From Xenorhabdus stockiae (GTDB taxonomy: Bacteria; Pseudomonadota; Gammaproteobacteria; Enterobacterales; Enterobacteriaceae), in contig NZ_NJAJ01000007.1 of NCBI RefSeq assembly GCF_002632825.1, positions 102,550 through 166,549 of the forward strand: a DNA stretch of 64,000 nt, read 5' to 3'. Made by a program: the position numbers and the translations under genes. Shown here in pieces: positions 8,783 to 21,500 of the stretch. Numbering within the stretch: position 1 is the first letter of the stretch; every line of letters begins with the position of its first letter. Under the pieces are notes generated by a model that ran no database searches, was not told the DNA's origin, and saw only the letters and a list, made by a program, of their open reading frames with translations.

Positions 8783-9616
8783 ATGTATAAGGTAGAAATA
8801 GAAGAAAAAAAATCAGTAAGGAGAGGCCTTGTTGGCTTAAATGATCAATTTGAGGAAGATTCTTTATCTGGTAATGAAGAGAATGCCATTGGAAATGAAA
8901 AGAATAAATTATTAGAAGATCAAAAAAATAAAGAATCTAACATTGTTTCGGATAAATCGACGCCAGTGCAATTAGCGGAAAAAGCACTTAAAATTAACTC
9001 AGGTGAATTGATTAAAAGTTATCTAGAAGTGGGCACGGAGTTATTTAAATCAAGTAGATATGAAAAAATTGATTTTTCAATAGCTGCATCATCAGAAAAT
9101 TCTCAAGATGATTGGGCTGGGCAATATTTTGCATTTGATAAAAAAATATCTGAAGGATACGATTCAGACTTTCTTCCTACAGGAGAAAAAAAAGGAGAAA
9201 CATCAGGAAGTGGAAAGGTTTATCTTCATACTTTTAAGGTGAAAAAAAAGATACCAATTATCGAAAATAAAAATAACAATCATGGGGGTGGGAGTTTTAG
9301 GCAAGAGGATAAAGCATCGGCGATAAAAGAATTTCTAATTGAGAATAAAGGTGTTGTCAAGGAAGCTGTTGGGGAGGAAACTAAAGATGTCACAATTTTT
9401 AGTGATATAAATCATGAAACAAAATTAATGCCGATGTTTGCAGAAAAGGGGGTCGCCTTTAATAGTCCTCATGATTCTTATGGTCAGAAAAGAGAAATTA
9501 TTATGGGTGCTAAATTAGCAGAAGATAGTTTAAATTTAGTATATACGGAGGAGCGTGAATATAATAAATATAAACTTAAGAAAACAAAATGTATATATTG
9601 TGATAGTTCAGATTAA
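8783..9616 (+). CDS. Putative exotoxin A-like ADP-ribosyltransferase, candidate PVC payload
   Basis: The first 75 residues are charged, low-complexity and leader-like. Residues 83-255 align by eye with the catalytic domain of Pseudomonas exotoxin A and cholix. W111, G113, Y115, D119, G125 and Y126 reproduce the spacing of the exotoxin A segment with catalytic Tyr470 and Tyr481. Residues 238-250 (E238, I240, G242, L245, A246, E247) match the segment around catalytic Glu553. Where exotoxin A has Tyr-His-Gly-Thr, this protein has Glu-Val-Gly-Thr at 82-85, so the NAD-binding His seems replaced by Val83. No receptor-binding or translocation domain is present, as expected for a protein delivered by an injection particle. 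If active, the substrate could be elongation factor 2, but that is speculative. The gene is AT-rich, preceded by GAGG, and ends before a bidirectional terminator. Family 0.65; activity uncertain. Confidence 0.65.
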   Translation: MYKVEIEEKKSVRRGLVGLNDQFEEDSLSGNEENAIGNEKNKLLEDQKNKESNIVSDKSTPVQLAEKALKINSGELIKSYLEVGTELFKSSRYEKIDFSIAASSENSQDDWAGQYFAFDKKISEGYDSDFLPTGEKKGETSGSGKVYLHTFKVKKKIPIIENKNNNHGGGSFRQEDKASAIKEFLIENKGVVKEAVGEETKDVTIFSDINHETKLMPMFAEKGVAFNSPHDSYGQKREIIMGAKLAEDSLNLVYTEEREYNKYKLKKTKCIYCDSSD

Positions 9617-9754
9617 GTCTGAACTACTACAAGTAGAAACTTTTATTTATGATATTACTCAAGTTAATTATTAAGCTATATTTATATCATAAAGAGACAT
9701 GCCAATTTTTAAGCTATTTAGTAATGAAAAACAACAATTTTTTTAGATTAAAAC

Positions 9755-9784
9755 AAAAATGCCGATTTTGAATATCGGCATTTT
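9755..9784. terminator. Bidirectional rho-independent terminator
   Basis: AAAATGCCGAT and ATCGGCATTTT form an 11-bp stem with a 7-base loop, giving U-rich tails in both directions. It sits between converging genes: the ADP-ribosyltransferase-like gene on + and the Rpn gene on -. It marks the downstream end of the PVC cargo region. Confidence 0.85.
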
Positions 9785-9806
9785 GCTATGAAAGAGGGAG
9801 ATGAAT

Positions 9807-10720
9807 TTAATGTTTTAACGCTTCAATTTCTTCCCGGCTCAGTCCAGTACTGGTGGCTATAATATCCAGACTGACACCATGCTGTAATAGAGCGCGAGCG
9901 GTTTCTAGTTTGCCTTCTGCCTTACCTTCCGCTCGACCTTCTGTTCTACCCTGCTCGCGCCCTTTTTGCTCAAGCTGTTCTGCAATAGTCATCAACATCG
10001 TTTTATGCTCCGGAGATTGTTCAATGAGTTGATGGACAAATTGTGAGATATCCAGAGTATGCCCATTCAGTAAAATATAGCTTAACACAACATTGCGTTG
10101 TTCACCGTATTATAACCTGCATTCAATAAGGCCACCAATTGGGGGATCCACTCCAGCATATCCCGACAACGAATGTGTTTTTGCACCAACTCCATTAAGG
10201 CAATGCTTTTATGCGTCAGGATTTCTTCATCGCTAAACGCAGTGATATCTACCAGTGGAAACGCTTGGTGATATAAGCGAGCAGCCTGTTCGGGGAGTGT
10301 GAAACAATCCAGCCACCGGTTTGAGTAAGGATATGGCCGAACCTCACCATGATAAAATAGCAAAGGAACCACTAAAGGCAGTTCAGTATGCCCTTTTTTC
10401 AGGTGAGCGGCCATGGCTGACATCGAATAATATATCAACCGCCAGGCCATTAAGGGGTCAGGTGTGGATTGATGCTCAATCAGGCAATAAATATAACCGT
10501 CCCCCTGCGTTGTCTCAACGGAATACAGCACATCACTGTGCAGTTGGCGTAAATGCCGATCGACAAAACTACCGGGTTCCAGTTTCAGTGTGGTTAAATC
10601 ACACAAAGACTGAATCTCACTTGGCAGATAAAGGGATAGAAATTCCTTGGCTGTTTCAGGTTGTGTTAAAAAATGCTTGAATAACGCATCATGGTTAGGC
10701 TGTTTTTCTTTTTTTGCCAC
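9807..10720 (-). pseudogene. Frameshifted Rpn-family (PD-(D/E)XK, YhgA-like) nuclease gene
   Basis: Recombination-promoting nuclease/putative transposase family (old name transposase_31). The first reading frame (10720-10082, 212 aa) holds the nuclease core: NHDALFKHFLTQPETAKEFL, then LHSDVLYSVE with the metal-binding Asp, then YIYCLIEHQST with the Glu of a PD-(D/E)XK site. It stops at 10082 with a tail (NNAMLC) unlike the family. The second frame (10088-9807, 93 aa) supplies the missing C-terminus: SYILLNG, SPEHKTMLMTIAEQLEQKG, then a charged E-G-R/K repeat and a short terminal helix. Family members are single proteins of about 300 aa, so a one-base indel near 10085 best explains the split. 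The overlap of 7 bases means reinitiation or slippage cannot be excluded. It ends at the bidirectional terminator shared with the cargo region. Confidence 0.8.
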
Positions 10721-10787
10721 AACATATCCCTCTGTTTTATCGGTCAGTCACTGGCCTTGATTGTCAGGGCGATAATCTTTATTGAAG

Positions 10788-10815
10788 GCCGATAAATGTA
10801 CAATATATTATCGGC
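10788..10815. other. Inverted repeat downstream of the NRPS operon
   Basis: GCCGATAA and TTATCGGC form an 8-bp stem with a 12-base AT-rich loop, in the 164-base gap after the last gene of the NRPS operon. No clear U-tract follows on either strand, so terminator function is only a possibility. Confidence 0.4.
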
Positions 10816-10884
10816 TGCTCCAATATCGAAGCTGCTTAGTCAGTCCCGTATCGACTCATGATGCCCCCTCTTTCAGAACCTATT

Positions 10885-12483
10885 TCACTCTGAACTCAGC
10901 AAAGCTTGTAAATCCTCCCAGAACTCACTTTGCCTTGCCAGTTGGCGCTGTTCTTTAATCATATCCTCTAGTATTTCCGGCGTTGTCAGTGGATTTGCCA
11001 GCACAACGCGAAAAACAGTCGTTGGTTGTTTATCCCATTGCGCAGGTTTAATACTGGTACGTGAAACAAATGTTTTTCCGGCAGAGCGCTGCATGGTCTG
11101 GATATTCTGATTGAGGGCATTAAGCATATCCTGCACTTTTTGTCGTATTTGCTCAGAACCCTCACGCATCAGTTTAATTGCAACGGGTGGGGCATAACGG
11201 TAAGTCAACAGACAAAGCTGCGGCTTGCTGATTAGTTCGAAATCTTCCTGTTGGTGAATGAAGTCCGCAAACTGATGTGCTTTCTCAATGCCGGCATCTA
11301 TCAGAGCTGCCATTCCCTGTCGCCCAAGCAGGTGAAGGTTACTATGCAGCATCAGCGACATCGCGCTACGTGAACCTTCCAGAGTATGTCTGCCCAGATC
11401 TTTTGATCCCTTGCGCAAGATGTAATTAGCATGTTGCTCAATAGCATCGGCCATAGTGGGCTGACGGAATAGCACCATGCCTGATCCCATTGGGACGTAC
11501 ATTTGTTTATGTGCATCAATAGTTACGCTATCTGCACGCTCGATACCCTTGAATAAGTGCCGGTAGCGTTCTGATAACAGGCTGGCACCTCCCCATGCGG
11601 CATCGACGTGAAAATGACACTGCTCTCGTTCAGCGATATCAGCCAGCGCATCCAGCGGGTCGATAGAGCCGGTTTCGGTACTGCCGGCGATGCCGACAAT
11701 CGCCATCGGTTTGATATTACGTCGGCGCAGTTCCTGTAACTGAATGAGCAGATCGTCAATACAGATTTTCCCGTCTTTGTCTGTGGCGATTTTAACCAGC
11801 GCATCCTGCCCAAGACCCAGTACATCGACGGCCTTTTTCAGTGAATAGTGTCCCAGTTCTGATACCAGAATCGCCAGTCCGCTATAGCCATAATGGATTA
11901 GCCCACGGGCTAAGCCTTCACGAGTCAGTCCGGCAAAATCTCCATCTGCGGGCATAAGCTGATTCCGACATGCCCATAATGCAGTCAGATTAGCCAACGT
12001 TCCGCCGGAGCAGAAGCTCGCCAGCGCATGATCACCATTGTGAAGCCATTTTTGATAGAAGTTGTCATCACAGTTGTAGACGAGTTTGTGCATCATTCCC
12101 AAGACTTGGCGCTCCAACGCGGTCAGGACGTGGGAAGTTTCCAGTTTGACGACATTTTGGTTCAGTGCTGTCAGTATCTTCCCCAGCGCCGGTAAGTGCA
12201 GGGGAAGAGCAGATGTCATATGGCCCACAAAGGCAGGTGAGGAAACAGGCATAACCTGATTTAGCACATTTTCGCTCAGATACCGGGTGTATATTCCGGT
12301 ATCAACCGGGCATTCCGGTATGTTTACGGAAGAGAACTGTTTTTCCAGCTCTTCAAGGCTGCATACCGGCCTGTTTAACCTATCATGACAATAGCTGACC
12401 GGGTTATCTGTGATGTCCGCTTCCAGTGCAGACAACTCCTGCGCACCGATATTTGTCATAAATGGGTTGAGAAAATCCTGCAT
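10885..12483 (-). CDS. PLP-dependent aspartate 1-decarboxylase (PanP type), beta-alanine supply
   Basis: Group II pyridoxal-phosphate decarboxylase of 532 aa, expected to convert L-aspartate to beta-alanine and CO2 in the cytoplasm. The N-terminal GHMTSALP, LNQN and TALERQVLGMMHKLVY segments resemble the PanP-type aspartate 1-decarboxylase family as I recall it. Cofactor features are FCSGGTLAN at 157-165, the stacking His212 (GHYS), Asp294 in HVDAAWGG, and the Schiff-base Lys326 in IDAHK. It starts 17 bases after the stop of the last NRPS gene, with AGAGG before the ATG, so it is the final cistron of that operon. Three downstream modules of the synthetase have beta-amino-acid binding pockets, so a dedicated beta-alanine source fits. 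A glutamate or 2,4-diaminobutyrate decarboxylase is the alternative; the NRPS pockets argue against it. Confidence 0.85.
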   Translation of the reverse strand: MQDFLNPFMTNIGAQELSALEADITDNPVSYCHDRLNRPVCSLEELEKQFSSVNIPECPVDTGIYTRYLSENVLNQVMPVSSPAFVGHMTSALPLHLPALGKILTALNQNVVKLETSHVLTALERQVLGMMHKLVYNCDDNFYQKWLHNGDHALASFCSGGTLANLTALWACRNQLMPADGDFAGLTREGLARGLIHYGYSGLAILVSELGHYSLKKAVDVLGLGQDALVKIATDKDGKICIDDLLIQLQELRRRNIKPMAIVGIAGSTETGSIDPLDALADIAEREQCHFHVDAAWGGASLLSERYRHLFKGIERADSVTIDAHKQMYVPMGSGMVLFRQPTMADAIEQHANYILRKGSKDLGRHTLEGSRSAMSLMLHSNLHLLGRQGMAALIDAGIEKAHQFADFIHQQEDFELISKPQLCLLTYRYAPPVAIKLMREGSEQIRQKVQDMLNALNQNIQTMQRSAGKTFVSRTSIKPAQWDKQPTTVFRVVLANPLTTPEILEDMIKEQRQLARQSEFWEDLQALLSSE

Positions 12484-12500
12484 AGTTTGCCTCTTTAGAC

Positions 12501-15500
12501 TTACCTGATTGTATTTGCCAGTTTCTGCCAGAGTTTACCCACCCAGAGTTTGGTTGATGGAGTGGATAACATGGTCATATGATTGCCGGACACAGGCATC
12601 GCGTCCAGTTCTGCAACATGTGTGCGCCATTGAGTTTCACGGTTTTTTATTTCATCCGGGTTTTCATCTTCTGCATTAATCAGATGGACGAGCCCTTCAT
12701 AACGTGTCCGGGGAATATAGCGGGTGTTCAGGTTAGCCTGCATAACGCGAATGATCCCTTGCAGTAGTGATACTGATGTTTTTGCCGGGAAAAGGCCGGC
12801 TTTTATTAAGGCATTGTGTAAAAGCTGGTGCTGCTCATTCTGTGTCAGGTTTTCAAAATCCTGTCGGGTGAGAGAAAGCGGCTGATCTAAGATCATATCG
12901 TAGATATCAATCAACTCCATTATCGTCTCAGTATGGCTGACAGGCTTATGGATAGAGCCTTGTTGGTTGGGTTCGTCTGTATCAACAAGAATGAGGTCAG
13001 CGACCTGTTCGCCCTCTGCCTGTAGTTGTAAGGCGATTTCAAAGGCGATCCAGCCACCAAAAGAGTGGCCCAACAGATGATAAGGCCCGTGAGGCTGAAT
13101 CTCACGAATAGTCCGGATGTAAGCCCGGGCAGCCCCTTCAACGCTGGTATGCGGATAATTGTGCTCAGCAGTAAAACCACGGGCCTGTAAAGCATAAATA
13201 GGCAGTTGCGATGGGAATGATAACGCCAGTTCAAGCAGGCTGGACGGGCTGGCTCCAGCTCCGGGCAGACAGAATAGCGGGGAGACTGATTTAGAACCCA
13301 GCTGAATGATCACACGCGGGTCGAAAGCCGGAACGGCCTGTATCTGCTCAGTAATTGAATCTGCAATCTGATTAAGGAAAGGAGGCTGCATAATAGAAAA
13401 GTGTGTTCCGCCAATGGGGCAGAGTACAGAATGGTGCCCGGCGATATCGTGCCAGCCATGCCAGCGGTCACGATTGTTTGACTCATCTGCGGCATAGAGA
13501 TGAACAGGCAGGGATGACTTGGGCGGAACATAGTCTTGTCCCAGCCGGGTGATCAGTTCAGCGGTATGAGTACGTGTAAGGATATCGTTCTGCGTGATAT
13601 TCGCCGGTACCCATTGATGCTCAATGCAGTAATCAATAACCTGCTCCAGACTACTGAGTTTGTACAGTGCTTCCAGCGCCTGCTCATCATCAATATTCTT
13701 CTGAGTACGCAGTGAATCAATGATTAACCCGATTTGTACAGCTGTTTTATCTTCACTTTCCCTGTCTTCATTAAGCGTATTGTTATCAGTATCGTCATTG
13801 ACATAATTATAGGTGTCAATCATGCCAAGGAATTCCACGACTTCATTGTCATTGATTAACTGTTGAGCGATTTCATAAGCAATCAGGCCACCAATAGACC
13901 AGCCAGCCAGACGATACGGCCCCTGAGGCTGAATACGGCGGATTGCCTGAATATGGCAGGCGGCAAGTTCTTCAATGGAGGTGGGTTGCTGTTTCAGTGT
14001 ATGAATGCCAAGCGCCTGTAGTGCGTAAACGGGAAGCTCAGCCGGCAGTAGCGTTGCCAGTGGAGAATAAACCAGCGGATCGCCGGAAGTCTCGTGTATC
14101 AGGAATAGTGGAGGTAAAGAGCCAGACGGGCTTAACGGTACTGGGTTTGCATCAAACGGAGATTCTGGTACGGCAAGGTGTTTATCCACAGCGGTAGCCA
14201 GCTCACATAGTGTGGGGTGAGCAAACAAAGCGGTCAGTGGAGCTTCCATTTCCTGTTCCTTCATTCGGTTTAGTAGTTGTATGGCGAGTAATGAGTGACC
14301 GCCCAATTTAAAGAAATGGTCATAACGGCCAACTCGCTTCAGTCCCAATAGATCCTGCCAAATCTGTGCCAGCGCGATCTCAGTTTCGCCTATCGGGGCG
14401 GCATAATTATGTACTATCATTGCGGATAAATCAGGAGCAGGTAGTGCCTGCCGATCAAGTTTACCATTAGGGGTTAATGGGAAAGCCTCCAAAGTCACAA
14501 AAGCACTGGGTAGCATGTACTCAGCAAGATGTTGGGCAAGTTGCCGACGAAGTTCAGCCGGGACTAACTTAGCGCCCATATGCGGTAATAAGTAAGCAAC
14601 CAGACGTTTTTGTCCGCCTGTTTGTTCATCAACAGGGTTTTCACGGATAATGACTACCGCTTCACGTACTCCATCACATTTTGCCAGCCGGGTTTCTATT
14701 TCACCGAGCTCAATTCTGAAGCCTCGTAGCTTAACCTGAAAATCATTACGGCCAAGATATTCGATATTGCTATCCGGCAACCAGCGCCCGAGATCGCCGG
14801 TTTTATACATCCGCTCATTCGGATTGGTAGAAAAAGGATCGGGCAGGAAGCGCTCAGCCGTCAGGTCTGGCTGATTCAAATAACCACGGGCCAATCCGGC
14901 ACCGGCGATATAGATTTCACCAATGACACCAACGGGAATCAGTTGCCTGTCAGGATTAAGAATATAACAGCGGGTATTGGCAATGGGACGGCCGATTACG
15001 GAAACATCCGGGACAACACGCGCAGCATCGTACTCATACCATGTCGCATCCCCATTAATTTCAGATGAACCATAAAAATTAAGCAGCCGGATCCACGGAT
15101 AATTAGTGACTAACTGCCGAGCCAGTTCGGGTGTCAGTTGCTCCCCGCTGCAAATCAATATCCTGATAGATTTCAGGATGTGTTCATCATTATTCTGGAT
15201 TAAGATCTTCAACAGGGAAGGAACGATGACCAGTAAATTCACACCAGTATGCTGTAGGTTTGCAAGGAAACGGGCAGGATCTTTCACCTCATGGTTATCG
15301 AAAACCACCAGTCGCCCTCCTGCTAATAGGGTACTCAGCGTCTCTGTTATTGAATCAATGAAGCTGATACTGGTTTTCAGTGCTGTGATAAGCGGAAGTG
15401 TCACTATGTCGTTCACAAACCACAATAACCGGTTACTCAGGGCTTGGTGGCTGCTCATGACACCTTTAGGAACCCCTGTTGAACCTGACGTGTAAACAAC

Positions 15501-18500
15501 ATAGGCCAGATGCTGATCTGTTATACCGGATACTGCCGGATTATGTTCTGGTTGTGTATCCATAAACGGTGTCTGGATATCTAAAAGGATGATTGGCAGA
15601 GTATCCGCAGATTCTAAATCGCATAATATATCGAGAGAAATGGTCTGATAGATTTCAGACTGAGTCAGCAAGGCTATTGGAGCAGAGTTTTTGAGCATAT
15701 ACTTCAGCCGCTCTGCCGGATAGGCCGGATCAAGCGGAACGTAAGCTCCTCCCGCTTTAAGAATACCGAGTAAGCCAGCAACCATTTCTGGGCCGCGTTC
15801 AAGACAAACCGCGACTCGATCATCAGGGCGCACACCCGATGCAATCAAATAATGAGCCAGATGATTAGCCCGGCGGTTAAGTTCACTGTAACTTATGGCC
15901 TGATCGTCAAATACTACCGCAATCGCATCAGGGAATTGTTCTGCCTGAGCTTCAAACAGTTTGTGGATCAGGCCACCTTGCGGATTGTCTGTTTGGAAGA
16001 AAGTAGCCTGAGTCGTATTAAAATCTACCAATAGTTGCTGCTGTTCCAATTCTGGTAGCATTGGTAGTGTCATAACCGCTTGCTTTTCATCAGCCGCCAT
16101 TGCTGTCAGTATATTTGTGAAATAACCGACCATACGCTCAATGGTTGAATGATCAAACAGGTCAGTGGCATAGGATAGTGCGCCTGCCAGGCCAGATTCA
16201 GTTTCAACCAGTGATAGCATTAAATCAAAATGGGTGGTGTGCTGTGTCTGTTCAAGTGGAGTGAACTGTAACTCAGGTAAAATCAGTTGCTGAGCTGGCG
16301 TATTATTTAAGGCCAGCATGACCTGAAAAACAGGGCTATAGCTGAGTCTGCGTTCAGGCTGTAAGGCTTCCACCACCTGTTCAAAAGGTAATTCCTGATG
16401 AGCAAAGGCTGCTAGCGCACTTTCTCTGACCTGTGCCAGTAAATCCGCGACATTAAGTTTTTCATCAAACTGAATACGCAATGCCAGTGTATTGACAAAG
16501 AAACCCATTAATCCTTCGAGTTCAGGGTACGGACGACCCGCAACGGGGGTGCCGATGACAATATCATCCTGACCACTGAGTCGGGCAAGGACAATGCCCC
16601 AGCCAGCCAGTACGGTCATAAACAGGGTCGTATTATGACGCTTTCCAAGGGTTTTCAGTGAAGACAACACGCGGTTATCGAGGTGGAAAGCAACCTGACT
16701 ACCAACATAGGTTTGTACTTTTGGGCGAGGCCGGTCAGTCGGTAGTGTCAGTAAAACGGGAGCATCTTTAAGTTGCTTACGCCAGAAATCACGTTGTTCA
16801 GCAAGGACAGTTTCCTGTAATAATTGATGTTGCCAGACGGCGTAGTCAGCGTATTGAATGGGGAGTGGCGGTAAAACGGCAGTCTGTCCATTGAGCGCTG
16901 CACGGTAGAAAACCCCTAATTCCCGTACCAGTATCCCGATTGACCAGCCATCGGTAATAATATGGTGCAAGGTGATCAGAAGAATGTGTTCTTCATCAGC
17001 CAGTTGCAGCAATTGACCACGAATGAGTGGTCCACAGGCAAAATCGAAAGGCATTTGTGCTTCACGTTCAGCAATTTCGGCAACCCGCTGGTTTTTCTCG
17101 TCTGTATCGAGCAGGCGAAGATCATGGCTGGATAAGTCAAAGCCGATATCGGCCGCATCAATATGCTGATAAGGCTGGTTTTCATTTGATACAAACCGAG
17201 TGCGTAATCCCTCATGACGGGCTACAAGATTATCAAGCGCGGAGCATAACGCCTGATGATGCAGCCTGCCGGTCAGGCGTAATGCCGCCGGAAGATGATA
17301 AGCAAGGCTGGCGGCAGGATCGAGCTGACCAAGAAACCATAACCGTTGTTGTGCAAAGGATAAAGGCAGCCTTTGGCTGCGATCTGCTACGGCTATCATA
17401 GTTTGGTTGGTCGTATCAGCCTCAGCAATAGCCTGTGCTAAATCCATCAGGACTGGCTGGGCAAATAATTGTTGCAGAGGTAACTCGCGTTTCAGCATTT
17501 GACGCACGCGGGCAGCCAGTCGAACAGCTAGCAGCGAATGCCCACCCAGCTCAAAAAAGTGATCATATCGCCCAACTTGTTCCAGCCCGAGTAACTCTTG
17601 CCAGATTTTCGCCAGAACAATTTCTGTTTCACCAACCGGAGCCACATAATCACGGGTAGCAATAGCCGATGAATCCGGAGCAGGGAGTGCTTTACGATCC
17701 AGTTTGCCGTTAGGCGTTAACGGAAGCTCATCTAATATCACAAAAGCCGTGGGCAGCATATATTCCGCAAGATGCCGGGCCAACTGCTGGCGTAATTCAG
17801 CAGGGCTCAGACTCACGCCTTCCTGTGGGCACAGATAAGCGACCAGCCGTTTCTGGTTATTTTCAACTTCTTCACGGGCGATAACGACAGCTTCCCGTAC
17901 GCCGTGGCACAGCATCAGCTGAGCCTCAACTTCACCCAGCTCGATACGAAAACCGCGTATTTTCACCTGAAAATCATTACGGTTGAGATATTCAATATTG
18001 CCGTCGGGTAACCAACGGGCAAGATCGCCGGTTTTATACATACGGGTATGAGGTTCCGTTGAGAACGGATTAATCAGGAAGCGTTCGGCGGTAAGCTCCG
18101 GACGATTCAGATAACCCCGGGCAATGCTTATGCCCGTAATATAAAGCTCACCGGCGACACCAAGAGGCACAGGACGGCAATATTCATCAAGAATATAGAT
18201 CTGAGCATTGGCGATCGGGCGCCCGATAGGCGGCAGAACTGGCCAGTGTTCAATTTCCTTGTCTAAGGTATAGGACGTGACAACGTGACTTTCCGTCGGG
18301 CCATAATGATTATGTAACCGACAATGTCCCGCACGTTGCAGAAAACGCTGGATGGTCGGGGTGATACGCAATTGTTCACCGGCAGTAATAATATGGGCCA
18401 GACAGGATATATCGCTCTCATGACTATTGCCTGCGCGATGGCTGTCCGCTTCGGCAAGGTGCTGAAGCGCAATAAAAGGAAGAAAAATGCGGTTAATCTG

Positions 18501-21500
18501 CTTTTGCTGAATCAGTCGCAGGAGTTGCAGAGGCTCCCGACGCAGGGTTTCATCAATCAGCACCAGACAACCGCCTTCACTTAGCGTAGTGAAGATTTCC
18601 TGAAAAGCGACATCAAATCCCAGTGCCGCAAATTGCAGGGTTTTACCGTTTCTGGAGAGGCATGAATCAGCCTGACGCTGCCATTGTAGTAAATTTGACA
18701 GCACCATCAGTGGCATCTCTACTCCTTTAGGTAATCCGGTTGATCCCGAGGTATAAATCACATAAGCCAGATGGTGAGGCTTCAACCCCATTGATTGTGT
18801 ATCTGGATTATGATCTGGCTGCCCAGCCAGATAAGACTGCGGTTCATCAAGCAACACGATAGTACAGGATGGCGCAGGGTTTAATGTCTCTGCCAGTGCT
18901 GTTCGTGTGAGTAAAACTGTTCGGGTGAGTAAAACTGTATGGGTGAGTAAAACCAGCGGAGCTGAATCTTGCAGCATATAGGCCAACCGTTCAGCCGGAT
19001 AAGTCGGGTCAAGGGGGACATAAGCACCGCCGGCCTTAAGAATGGCGAGTAACCCCACTACCATCTCCGGGCTGCGTTCAAGATAGATTGCTACACGTGT
19101 ATCAGGGCGAACACCTTGTGTCATCAGATAGTGCGCCAGCTGATTGGCACGGCGATTCAGTTCGCCATAACTCAGGGTTTGATCTTCGAATTCTACTGCG
19201 ATTGCATCAGGGTATTGTTCTGCCTGAATCTCAACCAGCGGATGAATTAAGGCATTTTGTGGGTAACTTACCTGTGTAGCGTTAAAATCCACCAGTAACT
19301 GCCGTTTTTCCTGTTCCGATATGATCGGCAGGGTAGCGATGGTTCTGTTTTCATTGCTTACCATCGCTGCCAGTATATTAGTGAAATAACCCGTAATACG
19401 TTCAGCCGTGGTGTGATCAAACAAATCAGCAGCATAGATTAAAGCTCCTGCCAGACCAGATTCGGTTTCTGTCAGTGACAGGGTTAAATCAAAATAAGCA
19501 CCATGATGAGACTGTTCAACCGATGAAAGCTGTAAACCGGGCAGTACCAGCTTCTGAGGTGGTGTATTATTCAGCGTCAGCATTACCTGAAAGATCGGGC
19601 TGTAGCTGAGGCTGCGCTCGGGCTGTAAGGCCTCCACGATCTGCTCGAACGGCAGGTTCTGATTAGCATAGGCAGCAAGCGATTGTTCACGAACCTGCGC
19701 CAGCAAATCTGTCACTTTGAGTTCGCGACTGAATTTGACACGTAATGCCAGTGTATTCGCAAAAAAACCAATCAGACCTTCCAGTTCTTTATGCGGGCGG
19801 TTGGCAACCGGCGTGCCGATAACAATATCATCCTGTCCGCTCAGGCGGGCAAGTACGATGCTCCATGCGCTCAGAAGGGTCATAAACAGCGTGGTGCTGT
19901 GGCGCTGGCCTAATTCCTTAAGCGATGTCAGTAAGCGGATATCAAGGTGGAGAGGAACCTGCCCGCCGGCATAGGTTTGTACTGCCGGACGTGGGTAATC
20001 AGTAGGCAGTGTCAATAGAGCCGGAATGTCAGCAAGCTGGCGACACCAGAAGTCGCGTTGTGCATTCAGGGCCACTTGTTGCTGTTGATCGCGCTGCCAG
20101 ACAGCATAGTCGGTATACTGAATAGGCAATGGCAGTAAGGGGTTATCACTACCGTCAAGAGCAGACAGGTAAAAATCGCCCAGTTCACGCACCAGTATAC
20201 CCAGCGACCAGCCGTCAGTAATGATGTGATGCAGAGTGAGTAACAATATATGCTCGTCATCAGCCAGCTGAATTAACTGTCCGCGTATCAGAGAGCCCTG
20301 CGCAAAATCAAAAGGTGTCCGGGTTTCGAGCTCGACAAGTTCAGCAACCCGGCTGCGCTGTAAAGCCGGATCAAGCTGGCGCAGGTCATGGCAGGGCAGG
20401 GAAAAACCCATACCAGCAGGATCGATATGCTGGTAAGGATGCCCGTCGATGGAGATAAAACGGGTACGCAGACTTTCATGGCGGGCAATCAGATGATTGA
20501 GTGTGCTAGTCAGTGCCTGCCGATTAAGTAAGCCGGTAAGACGCAGTGCCGCCGGAAGATGGTAGGCGAGGCTGGCAGCCGGATCGAGTTGCCCCAGAAA
20601 CCACAGCCGTTGTTGAGCAAAAGAGAGCGGCAGAAGCTGATTGCTGTCAGCACTGGGGATAATGACTTGTGTGGTCGTTGCCGCATCAGCAAGGGTATGT
20701 GCTAATGCCATCAGCACTGGCTGGTCAAATATCTTCTGTATGGGTAACTCACGCCCCAGCATCTGACGAATCCGGCCAGCAAGCTGAACAGCCAGCAGTG
20801 AATGCCCCCCGAGTTCAAAAAAATGGTCATAGCGGCCGACTCTTTCCAGCCCCAGAAGTTCCTGCCAGATTTGCGCCAGAACAATTTCAGTTTCACCAAC
20901 CGGAGCCACGTAATTCTGGGTCACCATCGCGGTACTATCCGGTGCAGGAAAAGCTTTACGATCCAGCTTACCATTCGGTGTCAGTGGGAATGTCTCTAAC
21001 GTGACAAAAGCACCGGGCAACATATACTCAGCAAGATGCAGAGAAAGCTGCTGGCGCAGTTCAGCCGGGATCAGTACAGCTCCTTCATGTGAACGCAGAT
21101 AAGCCACCAGACGTTGCTGATTGGGTTCATCTTCACGTACCAGAACGACGGCTTCCCGTACGCCGTGACACTGTAATAACTGCGCTTCAATTTCACCCAG
21201 TTCAATGCGGAAACCACGCAGCTTAACCTGAAAATCATTGCGCCCGAGGTACTGGATATTTCCGTCCGGCAGCCAGCGACCCAGATCGCCGGTTTTATAC
21301 ATCAGCTCGTTCGGTTGGGAAGAAAAGAGGTCGGGCAGGAAACGCTCCGCCGTCAGTTCCGGAAGATTCAGATAACCACGGGCTAATCCGGCACCGGCGA
21401 TATAGATTTCGCCAGTGACACCAAACGGAACCAGTTGCCTGTCAGGGTTCAGAATATAGCAGCGGGTGTTGGCGATTGGACGCCCGATTACGGAGACATC

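Noticed and set aside
10885..12483. Glutamate or 2,4-diaminobutyrate decarboxylase
   Set aside because: The GHMTSALP and TALERQVLGMMH segments and the beta-alanine-type NRPS pockets fit an aspartate 1-decarboxylase better.
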